Shown: one piece after another, positions 11,929-22,100 of the stretch
How positions within the stretch are numbered: the stretch's first letter is position 1
Layout: each line of letters starts with the position of its first letter
NCBI GenBank assembly: GCA_003864495.1
Contig: ML133498.1
Coordinates: 333,418-397,417 of the forward strand
Length of the DNA stretch: 64,000 bases
Source: Nemopilema nomurai
Lineage: Eukaryota; Cnidaria; Scyphozoa; Rhizostomeae; Rhizostomatidae
Direction: 5' to 3'
Program-made: the position numbers and the translations under genes
The notes under the pieces: model-generated
Databases searched by the model: none
What the model was told of the DNA's origin: nothing
The model's input: only the letters and a program-made list of their open reading frames with translations

Positions 11929-11954
11929 TGTGACCGGAAGGGCCATATGGCCCA
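11929..11954 (-). repeat. 26-bp inverted repeat, right arm, with palindrome
   Basis: This is the exact reverse complement of 10647-10672, with GGGCCATATGGCCC at 11940-11953. The pair encloses 1,308 bp including the whole transposase pseudogene, while the terminal repeats lie further out. The remaining 11955-12276 is transposon sequence with no gene I can support; the open minus-strand frame there runs out through the terminal repeat into the satellite. Confidence 0.9.
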
Positions 11955-12276
11955 GCGAGTAATTTGAAGAGAAAATGTAGAAAGGTGCAAACAAAACTAA
12001 AATAAACCATCAAATAACACTGCATGATACCCTAAGTTTGTAAAAATATTTTTTTCCTTTAAGATAATACGTATCTTCTTACCTTCTCAAGTTAACAAAA
12101 ATGTCACTCCAAGCTGAATGCAATCGCCATGACAAAACATGACCTGAAATTTTTTCTGTTGTTGCTGCTGCTCCAATTGAATCACGTGAGGAAAGTACAA
12201 CAACTGAACAACATATTGCCTTATTTGTCATTGATTCTAAGGGATCTCCGAATAAAATAAAGGGAAAATGGTCCGC

Positions 12277-12297
12277 TGGGCCATATGGCCCTTCCGG
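12277..12297 (+). repeat. Third palindrome copy, adjoining the right terminus
   Basis: This 21-bp segment is a direct repeat of 10647-10667 and includes the palindrome GGGCCATATGGCCC at 12278-12291. Its last six bases, TTCCGG, overlap the right terminal inverted repeat. The left terminus has no copy this close, so the two ends are asymmetric. Confidence 0.9.
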
Positions 12298-12308
12298 GCC
12301 TGAAAGGG
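12292..12308 (-). repeat. Right terminal inverted repeat, 17 bp
   Basis: The sequence TTCCGGGCCTGAAAGGG is the exact reverse complement of 10515-10531, with no mismatch. Confidence 0.95.
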
Positions 12309-12312
12309 CTAA
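12309..12312. repeat. Target-site duplication CTAA, right copy
   Basis: CTAA follows the last base of the right terminal repeat and matches 10511-10514. The array text CCTCGTTTCCATG continues after it. Confidence 0.85.
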
Positions 12313-14771
12313 CCTCGTTTCCATGCTAGCCTCGTTTTGATGCTTAAAGCCCTAGCCTCATTTTTGTCCTAACCTCGTTTTTATGCTAGCCTTGTTTTGA
12401 TGCTTAGTCCCTAGCCTCATTTTTTGTCCTAACCTCGTTTTGATGCTATCCTCGTTTTGATGCAAAAAGCCCTAGCCTTGTTTTCGTTTAAGCTTCGTTT
12501 TCGTCCTTGTCTCGTTTCCATGCTAGCCTCGATTTGGTGCTTAAAGCCCTAACCTTTTTTTCGTTTTTGCTCCGTTTCGGCATAGTCTCGTTTCCATGCT
12601 AGCCTCAATTTGTTGCTAAAAGCCCTAGGCTCAATTTCTATTTAGCCTCGATTTCGTCCTTGCCTCGTTTCCATGCTAGTCTCGTTTAGTTGCTAAAAGC
12701 CCTAGCCTTATTTTCGTCCAAACCTCATTTTCATGCTAGCCTTGTTGTGGTGCTAAAAGCTCTAGTCTCGTTTATGTCCTATACTCGTTTCCATGCTAGC
12801 CTCGTTTTGGTGTTGAACGCCCTAGCCTCATTTTCGTCCTAACCTCGTTCCCAAACAAGCCTTGATTTGGTTCTCAAGTTCTAGCCTCGTTTTCCTCCTA
12901 GCCTCATTTTGGTGCTAGAGCCCTAGCCTTGTTTCCATGCTAGCCTCGTTTTCATGCTAGCCTCGTTTTGATGCTTAAAGCCCTAACCTCATTTTTGTCC
13001 TAACCTCGTTTTCATGCTAGCCTTGTTTTGATGCTTAGTCCCTAGCCTCATTTTTTGTCCTAACCTCGTTTTCATGCTAACCTCGTTTTCGTCCTTGCCT
13101 CATTTCCATGCTTGTCTCGTTTAGTTACTAAAAGCCCTAGCCTCGTCTTCGTCCTATTCTTGTTAACATGCTTCCTAGCGTTGTTTCCATGCAAGCCTCA
13201 ACTTTGTGCTAGCCTTGTTTTTGTGCTAAAAGCCATAGCCTCGTTTTCGTCCAAGACTTGTTTCCATTTAAGCCTCGTTTTGTTCCTAGCCTCGTTTTGA
13301 TGCTTAAAGCCCTAGCATCATTTTCGTCCTAACCTCGTTTTCATGCTAGCCTCGTTTTGGTGCTGAACCCCTAGCCTCGTTTTCGTTCTAAAGCCCTAGC
13401 CTCAATTTCGTTCTAACCTCGTTTTCATGCTAGCCTTGTTTTGGTGCTTAAAGCTCTAGCCTCATTTTCGTCCTAACTTCATTTCCATGCTAGCCTTGTT
13501 TTGGTGCTGAACGCCCTAGCCTCGTTTTTGTCCTAGCCTCGTTTCGATGCTAGCCTCGTTTTGGTTCTAAAGCCCTAGCCTCGTTTTCCTCCTAGCCTTG
13601 TTTCCATGCTAGCCTCGTTTTCGTCCTTGCCTCGTTTTCGTCCTAGCCTCGTTACCATGCTAGCCTAGTTTTGGTGCTAAAAGTAACAGCCTCATTTTCG
13701 TTTAAACCTCGTATTAGTCCTAGCCTCGTTTCCAAACTAGCCTCGACTTGGTGCTTAAAACACACTCTCGTTTTCGTTATAGCCTCGTTTTATCCTAGCC
13801 TCGTTTCCATGCTAGCCTCGTTTTGGTGCTGAACGCCCTAGCCTCGTTTTCGTCCTAGACTCGTTTCCATGCTAGCCTCGTTTTGGTGCTAGCCTTGTTT
13901 TGATGCCTAAAACCCTAGCCTCATTTTCGTCCTAACCTCGTTTTCATGCTAGCCTCGTTTTGATGCTTAATCCGTAGCCTCATTTTTGTACTAACCTCTT
14001 TTTCATGCTAACCTCGTTTCGGTGCTGAACGCCCAAGCCTCGTTTTTGTCCTAGCCTCGTTTTCATGCTAGCCTCGTTTTGGTTCTAAAGCCCTAGCCTA
14101 GTTTTCCTCCTAGCCTTGTTTCCATGCCAGCCTCGTTTTCGTCCTTGCCTCGTTTTCGTCCTAGCCTCGTTTCCATGCTAGCCTCGTTTTGGTGCTAGAG
14201 CCCTAGCCTCGTTTTCGTCCTAGCCTCATTTCCATGCTAGTCTCGTTTAGTTACTAAAAGCCCTAGCCTCTTCTTCGTCCTAGCCTTCTTTCCATGCTTC
14301 CTAGTGTTGTTTCCATGCAAGCCTCAACTTTGTGCTAGCCTTGTTTTTGTGCTAAAAGCCATAGCCTCGTTTTCGTCCAAGACTTGTTTCCATTTAGCCT
14401 CGTTTTGTTCCTAGCCTCGTTTTGATGCTTAAAGCCCTAGCATCATTTTCGTCCTAACCTCGTTTTCATGCTAGCCTCGTTTTGGTGCTGAACCCCTAGC
14501 CTCGTTTTCGTTCTAAAGCCCTAGCCTCAATTTCGTTCTAACCTCGTTTTCATGCTAGCCTTGTTTTGGTGCTTAAAGCTCTAGCCTCATTTTCGTCCTA
14601 ACCTCGTTTCCATGCTAGCCTTTTTTGGTGCTGAACGCCCTAGCCTCGTTTTTGTCCTAGCCTCGTTTCGATGCTAGCCTCGTTTTGGTTCTAAAGCCCT
14701 AGCCTCGTTTTCCTCCTAGCCTTGTTTCCATGCTAGCCTCGTTTTCGTCCTTGCCTCGTTTTCGTCCTAGC

Positions 14772-16803
14772 CTCGTTACCATGCTAGCCTCGTTTGGTGC
14801 TAAAGAAACAGCCTCATTTTCGTTTTAACCTCGTATTAGTCCTAGCTCGTTTCCACTAGCCTCGACTTGGTGCTTAAACCCACTCTCGTTTTCGTTATAG
14901 CCTCGTTTTGTCCTTAGCATCGTTTCCATGCTAGCCTCGTTTTTGGTTTTAAACCCCTAGCCTTCGTTTTCCTCTTAGCCTTGTTTTCCATGCTAGCCTT
15001 CGTTTGATGCTTAAAGCCCTAGCCTCATTTTTGTCCTAACCTCGTTTTCATGCTAGCCTCGTTTTGGTGCTGAACGCCCTAGCCTCGTTTTCGTCCTAGC
15101 CTCGTTTCCATGCTAGCCTCGTTTGGTTCTAAAGCCCTAGCCTCGTTTTCCTCCTAGCCTTGTTTCCATGCAGCCTCGTTTTTGTCCTTGCCTCTTTTTC
15201 GTCCTAGCCTCGTTTCCATGCTAGCCTCGATGGTGCTAAAAGAAACAGCCTCCTTTTCGTTTTAACCTCGTATTTGTCCTAGCCTCGTTTCCATGCTAGC
15301 CTCGACTTGGTGCTTAAAACCCACTCTCGTTTTCGTTGTAGCCTCGTTTTGTCCTAGCCTCGTTTCCATGCTAGCCTTGTTTTGATGCTTAAAGCTCTAG
15401 CCTCATTTTCGTCCTAACCTCGTTTCCATGCTAGCCTTGCTTTGGTGCCTAATGCCCTAGCCTCGTTTTCGTTCTAGACTCGTTTCTATGCTAGCCTCGT
15501 TTTGGTGCCAGCCTCGTTTTGATGCTTAAAACCCTAGCCTCATTTTCGTCCTAACCTCGTTTTCATGCTAACCTCGTTTTCGTCCTTGCCTCATTTCCAT
15601 GCTTGTCTCGTTTAGTTACTAAAAGCCCTAGCCTCGTCTTCGTCCTATTCTTGTTAACATGCTTCCTAGCGTTGTTTCCATGCAAGCCTCAACTTTGTGC
15701 TAGCCTTGTTTTTGTGCTAAAAGCCATAGCCTCGTTTTTGTCCAAGACTTGTTTCTATTTTAGCCTCGTTTTGTTCCTAGCCTCGTTACCATGCTAGCCT
15801 AGTTTTGGTGCTAAAAGAAACAGCCTCATTTTCGTTTAAACCTCGTATTAGTCCTAGCCTCGTTTCCAAACTAGCCTCGACTTGGTGCTTAAAACCCACT
15901 CTCGTTTTCGTTATAGCCTCGTTTTGTCCTAGCATCGTTTCCATGCTAGCCTCGTTTTGGTTTTAAACCCCTAGCCTCGTTTTCCTCTTAGCCTTGTTTC
16001 CATGCTAGCCTCGTTTTGATGCTTAAAGCCCTAGCCTCATTTTTGTCCTAACCTCGTTTTCATGCTAGCCTCGTTTTGGTGCTGAACGCCCTAGCCTCGT
16101 TTTCGTCCTAGCCTCGTTTCCATGCTAGCCTCGTTCTGGTTCTAAAGCCCTAGCCTCGTTTTCGTCCTAGCCTCGTTTCCATGCAAGCCTCGTTTTCGTC
16201 CTTGCCTCTTTTTCGTCCTAGCCTCGTTTCCATGCTAGCCTCGATTTGGTGCTAAAAGAAACAGCCTCCTTTTCGTTTTAACCTCGTATTTGTCCTAGCC
16301 TCGTTTCCATGCTAGCCTCGACTTGGTGCTTAAAACCCACTCTCGTTTTCGTTGTAGCCTCGTTTTGTCCTAGCCTCGTTTCCATGCTAGCCTTGTTTTG
16401 ATGCTTAAAGCTCTAGCCTCATTTTCGTCCTAACCTCGTTTCCATGCTAGCCTTGCTTTGGTGCTGAATGCCCTAGCCTCGTTTTCGTTCTAGACTCGTT
16501 TCTATGCTAGCCTCGTTTTGGTGCCAGCCTCGTTTTGATGCTTAAAACCCTAGCCTCATTTTCGTCCTAACCTCGTTTTCATGCTAACCTCGTTTTCGTC
16601 CTTGCCTCATTTCCATGCTTGTCTCGTTTAGTTACTAAAAGCCTTAGCCTCGTCTTCGTCCTATTCTTGTTAACATGCTTCCTAGCGTTGTTTCCATGCA
16701 AGCCTCAACTTTGTGCTAGCCTTGTTTTTGTGCTAAAAGCCATAGCCTCGTTTTCGTCCAAGACTTGTTTCCATTTTAGCCTCGTTTTGTTCCTAGCCTC
16801 GTT
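14772..16803 (+). repeat. Tandem pair of ~1,016-bp units
   Basis: The units are about 14772-15787 and 15788-16803. GTTGTAGCCTCG occurs at 15335 and 16351, and a further landmark at 15603 and 16619; both shifts are 1,016. The start of a third unit runs to about 16950 before diverging. The first half of unit one is littered with short indels. Confidence 0.83.
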
Positions 16804-19171
16804 ACCATGCTAGCCTAGTTTTGGTGCTAAAAGAAACAGCCTCATTTTCGTTTAAACCTCGTATTAGTCCTAGCCTCGTTTCCAAACTAGCCTCGACTTG
16901 GTGCTTAAAACCCACTCTCGTTTTCGTTATAGCCTCGTTTTGTCCTAGCCTCGTTTCCATGCTAGCCTCGTTTTGGTGCTGAACGCCCTAGCCTCGTTTT
17001 CGTCCTAGACTCGTTTCCATGCTAGCCTCGTTTTGGTGCTAGCCTTGTTTTGATGCCTAAAACCCTAACCTCATTTTCGTCCTAACCTCGTTTTCATGCT
17101 AGCCTCGTTTTGATGCTGAACGCCCTAGCCTCGTTTTCGTCCTAGCCTCGTTTCCATGCTAGCCTCGTTTTGGTTCTAAAGCCCTAGCCTCGTATTCCTC
17201 CTAGCCTTGTTTCCATGCTAGCCTCGTTTTTGTCCTTGCCTCTTTTTCGTCCTAGCCTCGTTTCCATGCTAGCCTCGATTTGGTGCTAAAAGAAACAGCC
17301 TCATTTTCGTTTTAACCTCGTATTAGTCCTAGCCTCGTTTCCAAACTAGCCTCGACTTGGTGCTTAAAACCCACTCTCGTTTTCGTTATAGCCTCGTTTT
17401 GTCCTAGCATCGTTTCCATGCTAGCCTCGTTTTGGTTTTAAACCCCTAGCCTCGTTTTCCTCTTAGCCTTGTTTCCATGCTAGCCTCGTTTTGATGCTTA
17501 AAGCCCTAGCCTCATTTTTGTCCTAACCTCGTTTTCATGCTAGCCTCGTTTTGGTGCTGAACGCCCTAGCCTCGTTTTCGTCCTAGCCTCGTTTCCATGC
17601 TAGCCTCGTTTTGGTTCTAAAGCCCTAGCCTCGTATTCCTCCTAGCCTTGTTTCCATGCTAGCCTCGTTTTTTTCCTTGCCTCTTTTTCGTCCTAGCCTC
17701 GTTTCCATGCTAGCCTTGTTTTGATGCTTGAAGCTCTAGCCTCATTTTCGTCCTAACCTCATTTTCATGCTATCCTCGTTTTGATGCAAAAAGCCCTAGC
17801 CTTGTTTTCGTTTAAGCTTCGTTTTCGTCCTAGTCTCGTTTCCATGCTAGCCTTGATTTGGTGCTTAAAGCCCTAACCTTTTTTTCGTTTTTGCTCCGTT
17901 TCGGCATAGTCTCGTTTCCATGTTAGCCTCAATTTGTTGCTAAAAGCCCTAGGCTCAATTTCTACTTAGCCTCGATTTCGTCCTTGCCTCGTTTCCATGC
18001 TAGTCTCGTTTAGTTGCTAAAAGCCCTAGCCTCATTTTTGTCCTAGCCTCGTTTCCATGCTAGCCTCGTTTTGGTGCTAGCCTCGTTTTGATGCTTAATG
18101 CCCTAGCCTCATTTTTGTTCTAACCTCGTTTCCATGCTAGCCTCGTTTTGGTGCTAGAGCCCTAGCCTCGTTTTCGTCCTAGATTCGTTTCAATTCCATT
18201 TTCGTTTTGGTGCTAAAAGACACAGCCTCCTTTTAGTTTCTGCTCCGTTTCAGCATAGTCTCGTTTCCATGCTAGCCTCAATTTGTTGCTAAAAGCCCTA
18301 GCCTCAATTTCTATTTAGCCTCGATTTCGTCCTTGCCTCGTTTCCATGCTAGTCTCGTTTAGTTGCTAAACGCCCTAGCCTCATTTTTTTCCTAGCCTCG
18401 TTTCCATGCTAGCCTCGTTTTGGTGCTAGCCTCATTTTGATGCTTAAAGCCCTAGCCTCATTTTTGTCCTAACCTCGTTTTCATGCTAACCTTGTTTTGG
18501 TGCTGAATGCCCTAGCCTCGTTTTCGTCCTAGCCTCGTTTCCATGCAAGCCTCGTTTTCGTCCTTGCCTAGTTTTCATCCTAGCCTCGTTCCCATAAAAG
18601 CCTCGTTTTGGTGCTGAACGCCCTAGCTTCGTTTTCTTCCTAGTCTCGTTTCCATGCTAGCCGTGTTTTGGTACTAGAGCCCTAGCCTCGTTTTCGTCCT
18701 AGCTTCGTTTCAATTCCATCTTCGTTTTGGTGCTAAAAGACACAGCCTCGTTTTCGTTTCTGCTCCGTTTTTGTCATAGTCTCGTTTCCATGCTAGCCTC
18801 AATTTGTTGCCAAAAGCCCTAGCCTCAATTTCGTTTTAGCCTCGATTTCGTCCTTGCCTCGTTTCCATGCTAGTTTCGTTTAGTTTCTAAAAGCTCTAGC
18901 CTAGTTTTTTTACAGCCTCGTTTTCATGATAGCCTCTTTTTGGTTCTAAAGCCCTAGCCTCGTTTTTCTCTTAGCCTTGTTTCCATGCTAGCCTTGTTTT
19001 GATGCTTAAAGCCCTAGCCTCATTTTTGTCCTAACCTCGTTTTCATGCTAGCCTCGTTTTGGTGCTGAAGGCCCTAGCCTCGTTTTCTTCCTAGTCTCGT
19101 TTCCATGCTAGCCATGTTTTGGTGCTAAAAACCCTAGCCTCGTTTTCGTCCAAGACTCGTTTCCATTTTAG
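16804..19171 (+). repeat. Mosaic satellite segment between HOR blocks
   Basis: Here 17300-17720 resembles the ~1-kb units to the left, and 17720-18580 resembles 25075-25930 inside the 9.9-kb HOR. The rare variant GGTACTAGAGCC at 18670 recurs at 20795, about 2.1 kb on. At 19172 the text switches from a segment ending in TTTCCATTTTAG to the start of the 9.9-kb repeat. Confidence 0.65.
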
Positions 19172-22100
19172 CCTCATTTTTGTCCTAACCTCGTTTTCAT
19201 GCTAGCCTCGTTTTGGTGCTGAACGCCCTAGCCTCGTTTTCGTCCTAGCCTCGTTTCCATGCTAGCCTCGTTTTGGTTCTAAAGCCCTAGCCTCGTATTC
19301 CTCCTAGCCTTGTTTCCATGCTAGCCTCGTTTTTGTCCTTGCCTCTTTTTCGTCCTAGCCTCGTTTCCATGCTAGCCTCGATTTGGTGCTAAAAGAAACA
19401 GCCTCATTTTCGTTTAAACCTCGTATTAGTCCTAGCCTCGTTTCCAAAATAGCCTCGATGGTGCTTAAAACCCACTCTTCGTCGTTGTAGCCTCGTTTTG
19501 TCCTAGCCTCGTTTCCATGCTAGCCTTGTTTTGATGCTTAAAGCTCTAGCCTCATTATCGTCCTAACCTCGTTTCCATGCTAGCCTTGTTTTGGTGCTGA
19601 ACGCCCTAGCCTCGTTTTCGTCCTAGACTCGTTTCCATGCTAGCCTCGTTTTGGTGCCAGCCTCGTTTTGATGCTTAAAACCCTAGCCTCATTTTCGTCC
19701 TAACCTCGTTTTCATGCTAGCTTTGTTTTGGTGCTGAAAGCTCTAGCCTCGTTTATGTCCTATACTCGTTTCCATGCTAGCCTCATTTTGATGCTTAAAG
19801 CCCTAGCCTCATTTTTGTCCTAACCTCGTTTTCATGCTAGCCTTGTTTTGATGCTTAGTCCCTAGCCTCATTTTTTGTCCTAACCTCGTTTTCATGCTAT
19901 CCTCGTTTTGATGCAAAAAGCCCTAGCCTTGTTTTCGTTTAAGCTTCGTTTTCGTCCTAGTCTCGTTTCCATGCTAGCCTTGATTTGGTGCTTAAAGCCC
20001 TAACCTTTTTTTCGTTTTTGCTCCGTTTCGGCATAGTCTCGTTTCCATGTTAGCCTCAATTTGTTGCTAAAAGCCCTAGGCTCAATTTCTATTAAGCCTC
20101 GATTTCGTCCTTGCCTCGTTTCCATGCTAGTCTCGTTTAGTTGCTAAAAGCCCTAGCCTCATTTTTGTCCTAGCCTCGTTTCCATGCTAGCCTCGTTTTG
20201 GTGCTAGCCTCGTTTTGATGCTTAAAGCCCTAGCCTCATTTTTGTTCTAACCTCGTTTCCATGCTAGCCTCGTTTTGGTGCTAGAGCCCTAGCCTCGTTT
20301 TCGTCCTAGATTCGTTTCAATTCTATTTTTGTTTTGGTGCTAAAAGACACAGCCTCCTTTTAGTTTCTGCTCCGTTTCAGCATAGTCTCGTTTCCATGCT
20401 AGCCTCAATTTGTTGCTAAAAGCCCTAGCCTCAATTTCTATTTAGCCTCGATTTCGTCCTTGCCTCGTTTCCATGCTAGTCTCGTTTAGTTGCTAAAAGC
20501 CCTAGCCTCATTTTTTTCCTAGCCTCGTTTCCATGCTAGCCTCGTTGGTGCTAGCCTCATTTTGATGCTTAAAGCCCTAGCCTCATTTTTGTCCTAACCT
20601 CGTTTTCATGCTAACCTTGTTTTGGTGCTGAATGCCCTAGCCTCGTTTTCGTCCTAGCCTCGTTTCCATGCAAGCCTCGTTTTCGTCCTTGCCTAGTTTT
20701 CATCCTAGCCTCGTTCCCATAAAAGCCTCGTTTTGGTGCTGAACGCCCTAGCTTCGTTTTCTTCCTAGTCTCGTTTCCATGCTAGCCGTGTTTTGGTACT
20801 AGAGCCCTAGCCTCGTTTTCGTCCTAGCTTCGTTTCAATTCCATCTTCGTTTTGGTGCTAAAAGACACAGCCTCGTTTTCGTTTCTGCTCCGTTTTTGTC
20901 ATAGTCTCGTTTCCATGCTAGCCTCAATTTGTTGCCAAAAGCCCTAGCCTCAATTTCGTTTTAGCCTCGATTTCGTCCTTGCCTCGTTTCCATGCTAGTT
21001 TCGTTTAGTTTCTAAAAGCTCTAGCCTAGTTTTTTTACAGCCTCGTTTTCATGATAGCCTCTTTTTGGTTCTAAAGCCCTAGCCTCGTTTTTCTCTTAGC
21101 CTTGTTTCCATGCTAGCCTTGTTTTGATGCTTAAAGCCCTAGCCTCATTTTTGTCCTAACCTCGTTTTCATGCTAGCCTCGTTTTGGTGCTGAAGGCCCT
21201 AGCCTCGTTTTCTTCCTAGTCTCGTTTCCATGCTAGCCATGTTTTGGTGCAAAACCCTAGCCTCGTTTTCGTCCAAGACTCGTTTCCATTTTAGCCTCGT
21301 TTTGTTCCTAGCCTCGTTTTGATGCTTAAAGCCCTAGCATCATTTTTGTCCTAATCTCGTTTTTATGCTAGCCTTGTTTTGATGCTTAATCCCTAGCCTC
21401 ATTTTTGTCCTAACCTCGTTTTCATGCTAACCTCGTTTTGGTGCTGAGCGCCCAAGGCTCGTTTTCGTCCTTGCCACATTTCCATGCTATTCTCGCTTAG
21501 TTACTAAAAGCCCTAGCCTCGTCTTCGTCCTAGCCTTGTTTCCATGCTTCCTAGCCTTGTTTCCATGCAATCCTCAACTTTGTGCTAGCCTTGTTTTGGT
21601 GCTAAAAGCCATTGCCTCGTTTTCGTCCTACCTTCGATTCTATGCAAGCATCGTTTTGGTGCTAAAGCCCTAGCCTCGCTTCTTCCTAGTCTTGATTCCA
21701 TGCTAGCCTTGTTTTTGGTGCTAAAAGCCCTAGTCTCACTTTCGTCCTAGCCTCATTTTGGTGCTGGAGCCCTAGCCTTGTTTCCATTTTAGCCTCGTTT
21801 TGTTCCTAGCCTCGTTTTGATGCTCAAAGCCCTAGCATCATTTTCGTCCTAACCTCGTTTTCATGCTAGCCTCGTTTTGGTGCTGAACCCCTAGCCTCGT
21901 TTTCGTACTAGCCTCGTTTCCATGCAAGCCTCCTTTGGTTCTAAAGCCCTAGCCTCGTTTTCGTCCAAGAATCGTTTCCATTTTAGCCTCGTTTTGTTTC
22001 TAGCCTCGTTTTGATGCTTAAAGCCCTAGCTTTTTCGTCCTAACCTCGTTTTCATGCTAGCCTCGTTTTGGTGCTGAACCCCAAGCCTCCTTTTCGTCGT

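Larger units (their letters stand above)
10515..12308 (-). mobile_element. Decayed piggyBac-superfamily DNA transposon, 1,794 bp
   Basis: The satellite stops abruptly at 10514 and resumes at 12309 with the same phase and orientation. The inserted segment is AT-rich and unlike the array. It is bounded by perfect 17-bp terminal inverted repeats beginning CCCTTT and flanked by CTAA on both sides. A decayed transposase on the minus strand (10930-11640) has the order of features expected of piggyBac-type proteins, which fixes the superfamily. The element is too short for an intact transposase of roughly 550-600 residues and lacks most of the catalytic domain, so it cannot move by itself. Its perfect termini suggest it was mobilised in trans by an intact relative. 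The right end carries a GGGCCATATGGCCC palindrome next to the terminal repeat; further copies lie at 10647 and 11929. Confidence 0.9.
7792..15372 (+). repeat. ~6.9-kb higher-order repeat, copy 2, carrying the transposon
   Basis: Copy 2 pairs with 908-7440 over its whole length once the 1.8-kb transposon and its duplicated target are discounted. It keeps a single copy of the unit that is tandemly duplicated at 4038-5799. It also keeps about 190 bp (12313-12502) with no counterpart at 3610-3625. The stretch 14772-15240 has an unusual cluster of 1-3 base indels relative to copy 1 (see findings). Confidence 0.82.

Noticed and set aside
11834..12025. A 63-codon minus-strand frame within the transposon.
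   Set aside because: It covers the hairpin and palindrome repeats and lies upstream of the transposase remnant; nothing in it resembles a known domain.
10515..12308. Harbinger-type element with a 3-bp TAA target duplication.
   Set aside because: Using TAA makes the terminal repeats offset by one base, whereas CTAA gives perfectly symmetric ends; the pseudogene motifs are of piggyBac type.
12079..12324. An 81-codon minus-strand frame crossing the right end of the transposon.
   Set aside because: It begins in the satellite and passes through the terminal inverted repeat, so it cannot be an ancestral transposon gene; no family motif is visible.
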